Shown: positions 32,021 through 39,738 of the stretch, piece by piece | Numbering within the stretch: the stretch's first letter is position 1 | How the letters are laid out: each line of letters opens with the position of its first letter | DNA from: Sedimentisphaerales bacterium | GTDB lineage: Bacteria > Planctomycetota > Phycisphaerae > Sedimentisphaerales > Anaerobacaceae | Assembly: GCA_030611315.1 (NCBI GenBank) | Contig: JAUWPZ010000001.1 | Span: forward strand, 72,640-118,741 | Length of the DNA stretch: 46,102 bases | Direction of reading: 5' to 3' | Program-made: the position numbers and the translations under genes | Notes under the pieces: generated by a model | The model's input: the letters and a program-made list of their open reading frames with translations, nothing else | Databases searched by the model: none | Told to the model about the DNA's origin: nothing

Positions 32021-32416
32021 ATGGCTACCCAAACCCCAATTTATGCCCTAAGTACTTGTGCCCCTGTGCATCAGGTAATAGGTACTTGTGCCATAGGTAT
32101 CCCCACCAACCGCCCAAAATCCCCAAAATCCGCCTGCTCTCAAACAAACCGCCTATCCAACCTAACTTACCAGAAATTTATAACCTTATTTATGCAAAAC
32201 AAAGCCAATTTCCGAAAACAAAAAAACAACACAATCCTTTGTGCCGCAAAGGATTACGAGCAAAAACCACCCCGCTCGACCCGAAAAAACAAAGCCAAAA
32301 CAAAGCCAATCAAAGCCAATTTTCCTGGACTTTTTACCCGGCTTTTGCTATCAGCAGAACTTGATGCTAACGTCAAAAATCTTCTATCTGGAGGATTATA
32401 CAATGCTGTTACGTAA
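32021..32416 (+). repeat. A/C-rich repeat-bearing leader with a doubtful 131-codon frame
   Basis: The segment holds the 11-mer GTACTTGTGCC at 32052 and 32082, then MQNKANF-coding sequence, an AAAGGATTACGAG box and CAAAGCCAAT units (about 32190-32325). The reverse complement of the window's right edge repeats the same order (AAAGCCAATTTCC, AAAGGATTATGA, CAAACCCAAT tract). A 131-codon frame starts at ATG 32021 after GGGAGGG and ends 14 bases inside the next gene. Its sequence is of low complexity and tracks the repeat, so I treat it as repeat DNA, with a translated leader peptide as the alternative. Confidence 0.5.
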
Positions 32417-34424
32417 AGTAACGAAGACCGAATTTTTTGTCTTGTTGGTAATTATAGGGATATTCACCAGCATTTCCCTCGCCGGTGAAACCGCCGCAAG
32501 GCCCTGGAAAGCGCAGTACAAAATCAAGCCCGGCGAAAAAGCGCGGCTCACCGCCGCTGATGTAATCGGCCCGGATGGCATTGTTTACCCCAACTGGACA
32601 AAATGTGGAGTTCAGGGCGGAATTCCAGAGACAAAAGCCATCGTCTCAATCAAGGACTTCGGCGCTAAAGCAAACGATGATATCGACGACAGCCAGGCCC
32701 TGGCGAAGGCTTGCGAAGCTGCGGGCAAAGCCGGCGGCGGCGCTGTGCTGCTGGATGAAGGCGCCTATTACCTCGACAGGCCCGTAACCGTGCGCCGCGA
32801 CAACGTGGTTATTCGGGGAGTGCCAAATCCCGACAAATCACGTAACGGCAAGCCTGGCAGCAATCCTGCAAAGACCCGCCTGATTTTTCGATATTCGATT
32901 CCCGCCAATGGCGTTGCCTTCTATAATCCCCCCGCGGGCAGCAGGGTCGGCAAAAACACGCGAATCGAAATGCACAGCGAGCCTGCCGGCCTGATGAAAA
33001 TGACGATGATTCTCGGCGATACCGTTATTGGCAGATGGAACCGAAGCAGGCACTCGGGCAATTCGTTCGGCTTTTCCGTATATGGTCGCGAGGCCGTCGG
33101 GAAACTGCCCAATGGCCGAAATGTGCTCAAGGGTATCGCCGAATACAAGGACGGCTCGAAGCGCACGGGGCAAATCCCCGTCGTTCTCGATTCGTCTTTT
33201 GTTGATGAAAGGGCCGTTGCCAGTATGAGGGCGGCTATTACCTTCGCGGGCAGAGGTACCACCGGCGGCAGCCTCGCCCTGGCCGAAGACGGCAAACGCG
33301 GCGATAAAAAGTTGCGTTTGAAAAGCACTAAAGGCCTTGCCCCCGGCGACTGCATTTTAATCGACGGCCCCGCAACGGCCCGCTGGAAAAAGCTCACAAA
33401 AAACGCCTGCCAGTGGGGGATGTACCGCCGGTATGAGGTAATCATCACTGCCGTCGAGGGCAGCGCCGTTTCCATCAATCAGCCCCTTCGAATTGAGTTT
33501 CCCATCATCGACGGCTCTTACGTGCAAAAGGTCCTCCCGATAAAGCGCTGCGGAGTCGAGTCGCTATACATCGAGCAGACGGAGAACCTTTGGATAAGCG
33601 GCGTGGTATTTTATCACGGCTGGAACTGCTGGGCAAAAGACGTAACCGTGAAAAAGTGCGGACGCTTCCCCGTATATGGCTCGATGGCCAAGTGGTGCGA
33701 AATCCGCGACTGCACGTTCGACGACGCCTGGTTCAAGGGCGGCGGCGGCACGGCTTATACCGGCTGGGACCACTGCTGGGACTGCCTTATGGAGAACGTC
33801 GAGACGTTCAAAATGCGCCATGCCCCCCTTTTCCAGTGGGCCGCAAGCGGCTGTGTCATTCGCAAAAGCATCTTCCACGAAAGCGACGGCCAGTGGCATT
33901 CCGGCTGGACGAATGAGAACCTCATCGAGCAATGCCTGATAGAGTCCGTCCGGGGCCACGGAGGATACGGCTACGGAATGTGGGCATCTCCGCCGGAGGA
34001 CACGGCGCACGGGCCAAACGGGCCGCGAAACGTGGTCTATAACTGCGACGTCGCCTCCCCCAGGGCGGGCCTCTGGATGGGCGGCATGAATGAGGGCTGG
34101 CTGATTCTCCACAACCGCTTCTCCGTCGATAACGGCCAGGGCCTCTTTGCCAAAACCGCGAGCTTCGACCACATCATCAAGGACAATGTCTTTATTCTCA
34201 AGGACGGCAAATCCCCTATGGTCTCTCTGGCAGCTCCCGATTGCGTTGGGACCGAGGTCGTCGGAAATAAACTGTTCGGCGGCAATGGCCGCTTCGTTTC
34301 CGGTGCGGGTAAGCCCGCTGTGGTCAAGGACAATAAGGCTTATCCGCTCGGCGATGCCCCCAGACCAAAGCCGACCGTGCCCTCAATCTACGAATGGCAG
34401 CAGAGAAATTTAAAGAGCCGTTAA
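32403..34424 (+). CDS. Exported right-handed beta-helix protein, pectate-lyase superfamily
   Basis: The 673-residue product has a signal-like helix (FFVLLVIIGIFTSISLAG) and a pectate_lyase_3-type start (VSIKDFGAKANDDIDDSQAL with GGGAVLLDEGAYYLDRPV), as in beta-helix polysaccharide lyases and hydrolases. The middle and end are parallel helix coils with turns such as CWAKDVTVKKCGRFPV and CVIRKSIFHESDG. Polysaccharide lyase or glycosidase activity outside the cytoplasm is likely; the substrate is not clear. ATG 32403 follows GGAGG by eight bases. The stop overlaps the stop of the converging gene at 34421. A long repeat-bearing leader precedes it. Confidence 0.82.
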   Translation: MLLRKVTKTEFFVLLVIIGIFTSISLAGETAARPWKAQYKIKPGEKARLTAADVIGPDGIVYPNWTKCGVQGGIPETKAIVSIKDFGAKANDDIDDSQALAKACEAAGKAGGGAVLLDEGAYYLDRPVTVRRDNVVIRGVPNPDKSRNGKPGSNPAKTRLIFRYSIPANGVAFYNPPAGSRVGKNTRIEMHSEPAGLMKMTMILGDTVIGRWNRSRHSGNSFGFSVYGREAVGKLPNGRNVLKGIAEYKDGSKRTGQIPVVLDSSFVDERAVASMRAAITFAGRGTTGGSLALAEDGKRGDKKLRLKSTKGLAPGDCILIDGPATARWKKLTKNACQWGMYRRYEVIITAVEGSAVSINQPLRIEFPIIDGSYVQKVLPIKRCGVESLYIEQTENLWISGVVFYHGWNCWAKDVTVKKCGRFPVYGSMAKWCEIRDCTFDDAWFKGGGGTAYTGWDHCWDCLMENVETFKMRHAPLFQWAASGCVIRKSIFHESDGQWHSGWTNENLIEQCLIESVRGHGGYGYGMWASPPEDTAHGPNGPRNVVYNCDVASPRAGLWMGGMNEGWLILHNRFSVDNGQGLFAKTASFDHIIKDNVFILKDGKSPMVSLAAPDCVGTEVVGNKLFGGNGRFVSGAGKPAVVKDNKAYPLGDAPRPKPTVPSIYEWQQRNLKSR

Positions 34425-36952
34425 TGATTATTCTCCGGCATTCCTGAGACGTGATAACCCATCGGCTTGATTTCTTTGCCGTCGCCCGGGCGGTAGGGCT
34501 TGTCGCCGAAGTTGACGGTAACAGTAACGCCGTTGGAGAACTTGGTTTGCTGGACGCTTCTGTCTTTCGTCAGGAAGCGATGCTCCGTCATCTCGGCATA
34601 ACCGACGGCGCGGACTACGGGACAGATATTTTTATAGCTTTGCGCAAAGCGGGCCTTGTTGTCGTTCCAGAAGCTTCTGTTGAACATGAACATCGGCGGC
34701 GTGCCGTAGAGAACATTGAAAAGGTCGCGCTTGAGCCATATCGCCGGCAGCTTGTTGTTGTAGTCGCCCCAGTACCACTGAGCGACAACGCAGTCGTGAT
34801 AGACCAGCTCCCATAACGGCAGCCGATACTTGTGGCCTACCTGGAATTTGGCGACGCGCTCCGGCACCTCCTCCCATATCCTGCCCATGTTCCGCCCGGC
34901 GTCCGGGATTCGGTATTGCCCGAGGCTGAGCATCCCCTCGAAGTAGTGCACGAACGGAACAGCCGCATCGTGGCCCGTCTCGCTGCCGGTTACAAGCTTC
35001 ATTTCCTCGGACATATAACGCAGAAGCTGCATCTTCCAGTGTCGGCTGTCGCCGCGGGTCATCGGATGGTCGGCGTGGTAGCATTCGCGCCAGGGCGATG
35101 CCGTCGTGGTGTCGATAAAACGGCAGCGGTACGGATGGGTCTTTAGCTCTTCGGGCACGCGCTGCCGGGCGTACTTGAGCGCCTGCTTGTCGCAGAGCAC
35201 GCCGCAGGGATACATTTGCCCGTCTTTGCCCTTGACGCGCCAGCCCTTGCGCCGGTCGCCTTTGGCGTCGAGTATAATATCTTTCGGCCAGCCGCCCTGC
35301 GTCCAGTCGGGGTGGACGCGGTTCAACTGTTCCTTGACCACCTGCGGGTCCATCAGGTCCTGGTAAATGTCGTAGCGGCTTGTTAAGACTCCGTCTATCG
35401 AATTCAACGTCTCGATAAGCTGCGGCGACAGACGGTGGCTCCAGAGGATGCGCTCGATGCCGAGCGATTTGGCTTCGCGGACAATCCCGAGTACATCGCG
35501 CTCCCAGCACCAGATATTGACCGCCCCGATTAATAGGTCAACGTTGGGGTTCTCTTTGCGTTTTTGTGCGAGCGTTTTGAATTTGCCTTCTTTTTGGGCA
35601 TGGGCGCGATAGCGCTTGCAGATTGCGGTATGGCCGCCGTCGTCGAAGAACACGTACCGCAGTTTTCTGGTGTAACCGAAGCTCCCTTTCTGCCGCTCCC
35701 ACTTCGGAGCCACGCAGAGCTTGCCTTGGCTCCTTCTGATGTTGATAAGCGCATCGTCGGGCGTTTCGATGATTGCCATATAGCCGCGCCGCCCGTCGGT
35801 TACCCCCCAGAACGCCATACATATCCCGTGTCCGCCGTACGCGACAAGCCATTTATCCTTAATCGTCGGGTCATCAACCGGATAAGATATGCCCTCGTTC
35901 ATCGGCACGACAAGATATGTGCCGGCATCGCTGACAAACGGATGCGGAAAACCGATAGCCCTCCCGGGCCTGCCCTTCGCCGAAATCGCTATGGTCAGCT
36001 CGGGCCTCTCGGCGACGAGCTGAAGCTTAGCCTTGAAATCCATATCCATCCCCGGCACTCGAAAGTCAACCTCTATCCCCTCGTCGGCCCTTGTGCTCTT
36101 TGTTACCTTTGTCTTTTCAATCGCTCTTTGTTGCCAGGTCTGTCCGGTGCGCTTGTCGGTAACGAAGAAAGTTGCATCGGTGTTGTTAAGCGTTACGGTA
36201 AGGGCGGCGTTTTCGATGGAGAGCTTCTGCTCGGCCTGGGATCCCGGCGCGCCATTGGCCCGGACGCCGAGCTTTTTTATCTTGAGGTTTCGCAGTGTGA
36301 TTGTGCCGTTGAGGTTTTGGAAACCGATATGTTCTTCGAGCGGCCTCTTCGACAGGGCCGGGCCCTTTTGCTGGCGCGCGCTTGTTTCGCGGGAAAGGTC
36401 CGCATCGATTACCTTCCGGCCGTTCAATACAATCGTAACCCGGCTGCCCCGGCACGTAATCTCCCACGAGTTCCACTGGCCGACGGGCTTGACGACACCG
36501 CCGCTCGGAGCAATCTCGTCGTAAATCGACCCGGTCCGCTGCTTTGGCTCGGAGCTGGACCGGTAATATACCTCATGGTCCACGACCTGAATTTCCATCC
36601 CCCGGTAGACCGGGTCGCCCTCCGGGGGGAAACGAAGACCGATTCCGCCGTTGCTGCCTCGGCTGATTTGAGTTTCGAGCTTCAGGACGAAGTCGCCGTA
36701 CTTCTGCGGCGAGATTATCCATGTGCGCTTGTTCAGGCCGTACAGCGCACCGTCTTCAATCTTCCACGGCGTGCCGGGAACCTTCTGCGGCGTCCGCAGG
36801 TCGGACCAGTCGCTGACCTTCCAGCCGGCCAAGCTGTTCCCCTCGAACAAAGCTGCGAAGCCCTCGTCGTCCGCCCGCAACTTGGCCGGGTTGCCGGCGA
36901 GCATTGCACAACAAACTATTCCGAGTACCGGGAGAATGTTAATCTGTTTCAT
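34421..36952 (-). CDS. DUF1080 domain - large glycosidase-like fusion protein, exported
   Basis: After a signal peptide the 843-residue protein has a DUF1080 (concanavalin-like, 3-keto-disaccharide hydrolase) domain (about 30-225): FAALFEGNSLAGWKVSDW, GSNGGIGLRFP, GQWNSWEITCRGSRVTIVLN. A beta-rich region (about 245-440) and a probable TIM barrel (about 450-770) follow, resembling the DUF5696/GH101-like glycosidases; VDLLIGAVNIWCWERD, RCRFIDTTTASPW and LVTGSETGHDAA are possible active-site strands. A short beta domain ends it. ATG 36952 follows GGGG by eight bases; a TTG 78 bases upstream is weaker. It is downstream of the SGNH-beta-helix gene, 74 bases apart, and probably co-transcribed. It likely degrades a complex glycan outside the cytoplasm. 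Confidence 0.78.
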   Translation of the reverse strand: MKQINILPVLGIVCCAMLAGNPAKLRADDEGFAALFEGNSLAGWKVSDWSDLRTPQKVPGTPWKIEDGALYGLNKRTWIISPQKYGDFVLKLETQISRGSNGGIGLRFPPEGDPVYRGMEIQVVDHEVYYRSSSEPKQRTGSIYDEIAPSGGVVKPVGQWNSWEITCRGSRVTIVLNGRKVIDADLSRETSARQQKGPALSKRPLEEHIGFQNLNGTITLRNLKIKKLGVRANGAPGSQAEQKLSIENAALTVTLNNTDATFFVTDKRTGQTWQQRAIEKTKVTKSTRADEGIEVDFRVPGMDMDFKAKLQLVAERPELTIAISAKGRPGRAIGFPHPFVSDAGTYLVVPMNEGISYPVDDPTIKDKWLVAYGGHGICMAFWGVTDGRRGYMAIIETPDDALINIRRSQGKLCVAPKWERQKGSFGYTRKLRYVFFDDGGHTAICKRYRAHAQKEGKFKTLAQKRKENPNVDLLIGAVNIWCWERDVLGIVREAKSLGIERILWSHRLSPQLIETLNSIDGVLTSRYDIYQDLMDPQVVKEQLNRVHPDWTQGGWPKDIILDAKGDRRKGWRVKGKDGQMYPCGVLCDKQALKYARQRVPEELKTHPYRCRFIDTTTASPWRECYHADHPMTRGDSRHWKMQLLRYMSEEMKLVTGSETGHDAAVPFVHYFEGMLSLGQYRIPDAGRNMGRIWEEVPERVAKFQVGHKYRLPLWELVYHDCVVAQWYWGDYNNKLPAIWLKRDLFNVLYGTPPMFMFNRSFWNDNKARFAQSYKNICPVVRAVGYAEMTEHRFLTKDRSVQQTKFSNGVTVTVNFGDKPYRPGDGKEIKPMGYHVSGMPENNH

Positions 36953-37026
36953 CTGAAGAACCCCTTTTAACCGATATTTCCAGCCTGTATGATACTCGAA
37001 TCGGCTGACCGATGCCAACAAAGTTC

Positions 37027-39111
37027 TCAAGGAGTAAATTCATCGGCGCCGATGTCGGGTTTTGCTCCGCGGCTTTCGCCGTCGATATCATCGCCGACCT
37101 CGCTGAGTGATTCGGCTTTGTCGATGGCCTGGGTTGCGCCGGCCGTCAAGTGCAGGTTTCCCTGCGATGCCTCGGCCAGAACGTCCGTGAAGTTACCGGC
37201 GGGATTATTGAGAAACCTGATTTTGCTGTCCGACTCGTTCCTGATTTTGGGCCCGTTGAGCAGGTTGTTGGCGACAAGCAGGCCGTCATTGTCAAAGACG
37301 ATGCGAATCAGCCTGCCGAGACGGCTGTCCGGTTCGTGGATGGTATTGTTGAGAATTTTGCAGTCTTTCGTATAGACCGGCACGATGCCGCCTTCTGCGG
37401 CTCTCGTGACAAAATTGTTTCGGGCTATACACCGCACGCGGTGGTCGCGGATGTCCTTCGGCCGATGCGGATTGCCGAGGCAGATGCCGGAATCGCAATC
37501 GATAATAATGTTGCGCTCGACGATGCAATCCTGCGAGTCGTGCCAGAGAAAAATCGACCCTCGCCCCTCGCGAGTCCTGCCGCCGATGCCTATGAAGACG
37601 TTGTCGCTTATTGTCCAGCCTTTGGCGTACATCACGTCGATTCCGCCGATGTAGTTTCCGTCGAACGTCTCGGGCGTATCGGCCTCGTCGTCGGAGAATC
37701 GCTTCGGCCTGTCGTTGTAGAAAAGGCTGTATTGTATCCGGCAATTCTTCGGGCGAATCGCCTCGCGGTTCCTCTCCGGCACCTTGACTCCCTTGACGCC
37801 CCGCTGCCAGATGTTGTGTATGATGCAATTGTATATGGTCAGGTTTTGAACCGAGGTTTGCGAGTTAATCTTGAAACCGTTCCACTTGGTATTTTGTATC
37901 GTCAGATGAGCTATCGTTACGCCCTTGCAGCCGGTAATCCACACAAGCTCCCCGTCTCGACTCTTCGCCCCGTCGATGACAACGCGCCTGGGGTCTCCTG
38001 ATTCGCCGTAGAGCAATACGTTGTCGGTCTTTATCTCGATAAAATGAGGCAGCATGTAATGGCCGTCCGCGAGCAAAATTATTCCACCTGGTTTTACCTG
38101 CTCGAGGGCCCTGATTAGCTCCCGGGCGTTCGAGACTTTTATGGATTGCCCCTGGGGCCGCGGCAGGGCGGGAGACTTGGGAAACCAGTTCTGAGTAGGC
38201 GGATTGATTAGTATGCTTTGGTCCGGCCGGCTCTTAACAGGCGCGGCATCGCTTGCCGGTGAAACCAGGCCCAGTGTTTTGAGCGCCTCGGCGTATTTCA
38301 TCAGGACAAGGTAATTGCGCAGCGAAAAGCCGCAGCTCGCGAGCGCCTCGGCCGAGTAGCTGCTGCGATACTTTTTCGGATGGCTGGGATGGACCCCGTC
38401 ACGGGCCAGCAGTGTCGGAACGTCGTAGCCTTTATACTCTGAGAATTTATCCAGGGCGCCGTCCCAGTCGTCGGGGCGGCGCTTGAGAATTTCCGAATGA
38501 AAGTCGATGAGAGGCGCCTTCATATCGCGGGCGATGTTTCGCACGGCCTCGGCATAGACAGCGGCTTTTTCAGCAAGACGGTGCCGGGGCGGTATCGTAC
38601 TCAATATCACTACCGTCCCATTGTCTAAGCACTTTTGAACAACCTGGCGTGTTTTCTGTTCGTACTCCTCAAGGCCGACGGAATTAAGGTCGTTGGTCCC
38701 GAACATAATCAGCGCCGCTTCAGGATTCAATCGCTCGAGCCAGCCGTCGATATTCTGATGTGCCCAGCGTATCGTCATTCTGCCCTCGTTGCCGAATTTC
38801 GGCCCCTTCCAATCACGCCAGCACTCTTTCTTCAGGTATTCCTTGACAAGGCCGTATGCCTGGGCCATTTGCTCGGGCGCGTCCTTGCGCGAGTATAACA
38901 GCGGCGTCCAGAAGGCCAAAGTTACCGTAATAGAATCCCCGAAATGTGCAAACGTGCCTTTTTCGCCGGTGAATTTTGCGTGGACCTCGGACATCGTCTC
39001 GGCCCAATAGGGCACAGAGGATTTGGTTGTTTCTATTGCCCGGCCTTGCACCGGCGATAATAAAGAGATGCTCAGCAAAACAATTATGATGGTGTGCTTG
39101 GATTTTTTCAT
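37027..39111 (-). CDS. Exported SGNH/GDSL esterase - right-handed beta-helix fusion
   Basis: The 694-residue protein has a signal peptide (HTIIIVLLSISLLSPVQG), an SGNH hydrolase domain (about 35-285) with block I HFGDSIT, block III MFGTNDLN and block V DGVHPSH carrying the catalytic Asp and His, and then a beta-helix domain (about 310-640) with coils such as CKGVTIAHLTIQNTKWNGF. The C-terminus ends GAKPDIGADEF, typical of choice-of-anchor beta-helix proteins. An esterase that removes acetyl or similar groups from the polysaccharide bound by the helix is the likely role. ATG 39111 follows GGAG by nine bases. An IS remnant ends 45 bases upstream of this start. Confidence 0.83.
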   Translation of the reverse strand: MKKSKHTIIIVLLSISLLSPVQGRAIETTKSSVPYWAETMSEVHAKFTGEKGTFAHFGDSITVTLAFWTPLLYSRKDAPEQMAQAYGLVKEYLKKECWRDWKGPKFGNEGRMTIRWAHQNIDGWLERLNPEAALIMFGTNDLNSVGLEEYEQKTRQVVQKCLDNGTVVILSTIPPRHRLAEKAAVYAEAVRNIARDMKAPLIDFHSEILKRRPDDWDGALDKFSEYKGYDVPTLLARDGVHPSHPKKYRSSYSAEALASCGFSLRNYLVLMKYAEALKTLGLVSPASDAAPVKSRPDQSILINPPTQNWFPKSPALPRPQGQSIKVSNARELIRALEQVKPGGIILLADGHYMLPHFIEIKTDNVLLYGESGDPRRVVIDGAKSRDGELVWITGCKGVTIAHLTIQNTKWNGFKINSQTSVQNLTIYNCIIHNIWQRGVKGVKVPERNREAIRPKNCRIQYSLFYNDRPKRFSDDEADTPETFDGNYIGGIDVMYAKGWTISDNVFIGIGGRTREGRGSIFLWHDSQDCIVERNIIIDCDSGICLGNPHRPKDIRDHRVRCIARNNFVTRAAEGGIVPVYTKDCKILNNTIHEPDSRLGRLIRIVFDNDGLLVANNLLNGPKIRNESDSKIRFLNNPAGNFTDVLAEASQGNLHLTAGATQAIDKAESLSEVGDDIDGESRGAKPDIGADEFTP

Positions 39112-39155
39112 AATCGTCTTCTCCAATCTCAATAAGGTTTCTACCGCTGCTCCAG

Positions 39156-39335
39156 TGACCTGCCCCCGTTTTATGTACCACCTGCAATTAGAGAGTTCTC
39201 TACGTTCTGTATCGGGTATTCCGGCAGTCGGAGCGCAGCGGAGCCTGGCGTCATATAATCCAGCGAACTGTGCGGCCGATGGTGATTATAGTGCAGCCGC
39301 CACTGTTCAACAAGGACTTTCGATTCTTTATACCC
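39156..39335 (-). mobile_element. IS3-family transposase remnant with terminal repeat
   Basis: The minus strand from 39335 to 39171 encodes 54 residues and a stop, including KVLVEQWRLHYNHHRPHSSL and DYMTP, the C-terminal integrase-core signature of IS3-family OrfB. An in-frame stop at 39336-39338 breaks the reading, and the rest of the element is missing. TGACCTGCCCCCGTT at 39156-39170 looks like the terminal inverted repeat. It has replaced or displaced the upstream region of the SGNH gene. Confidence 0.75.
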
Positions 39336-39450
39336 TTAAGGGTAGTAGATGTCCGCGAATAAAGCCGTAACTGGTTATTTTTAAGTTACTTACCCGTGGA
39401 TAAACGGGAAAATTCAATTGAGATCAGTATAACGTTGCCAAACAGCTCAC

Positions 39451-39489
39451 CGAGGAGTAGTCCTCGCCGCTAAATGCCGCAGAACGGCA
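39451..39489. other. Two short hairpins upstream of the tRNA promoter
   Basis: CGAGGA-GTAG-TCCTCG (39451-39466) is a perfect 6-bp stem, followed by TGCCG-CAGAA-CGGCA (39475-39489). Neither has a T-run. They lie in otherwise featureless sequence between the IS remnant and the tRNA promoter. Confidence 0.3.
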
Positions 39490-39510
39490 AAGTCTTGAGA
39501 AAATCCCTTC

Positions 39511-39539
39511 TTGACAAAAGAAGAGAATCATTGTATCTT
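39511..39539 (+). promoter_or_regulatory. Near-consensus promoter for tRNA-Gly
   Basis: TTGACA (39511-39516) and TATCTT (39534-39539) are exactly 17 bases apart, with the tRNA beginning 30 bases after the -10 box. A T-run follows the tRNA at 39641-39646. Confidence 0.65.
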
Positions 39540-39569
39540 ATTGAAAAATAAGAAGTTAAGAAATTGCTT

Positions 39570-39641
39570 GCGGGCGTAATTCAGTGGTAGAATGTCAGCT
39601 TCCCAAGCTGGACGTCGAGGGTTCGAATCCCTTCGCCCGCT
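39570..39641 (+). tRNA. tRNA-Gly (anticodon CCC)
   Basis: The 72-base gene folds as a full cloverleaf: acceptor stem GCGGGCG with CGCCCGC, a D arm with AGTGGTAGA, an anticodon arm with loop TTCCCAA (anticodon CCC at positions 34-36, reading GGG codons), and a T arm GAGGG-TTCGAAT-CCCTT. The discriminator base is T. The 3' CCA is not encoded, so it must be added after transcription. A T-run follows directly and may end the transcript. Confidence 0.93.
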
Positions 39642-39738
39642 TTTTTGTTAACATTTTTAATAAAAGCGCTTGTAAAGATATACAACAAACATAAACAGGG
39701 CAGGTTAATGGAGAAATCGAAATTAAGGAGCAAAAGAG

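Noticed and set aside
34632..35510. A 292-codon minus-strand frame inside the DUF1080-glycosidase gene
   Set aside because: It is another frame of the same strand with an Arg- and Pro-rich translation typical of an off-frame reading.
35564..36970. A 468-codon plus-strand frame opposite the DUF1080-glycosidase gene
   Set aside because: It is the antisense shadow of a gene with clear domains, signal peptide and ribosome-binding site; its own translation has no recognisable motif.
37150..38001. A 283-codon plus-strand frame opposite the SGNH-beta-helix gene
   Set aside because: Antisense shadow; the minus-strand protein has SGNH and beta-helix motifs in this region.
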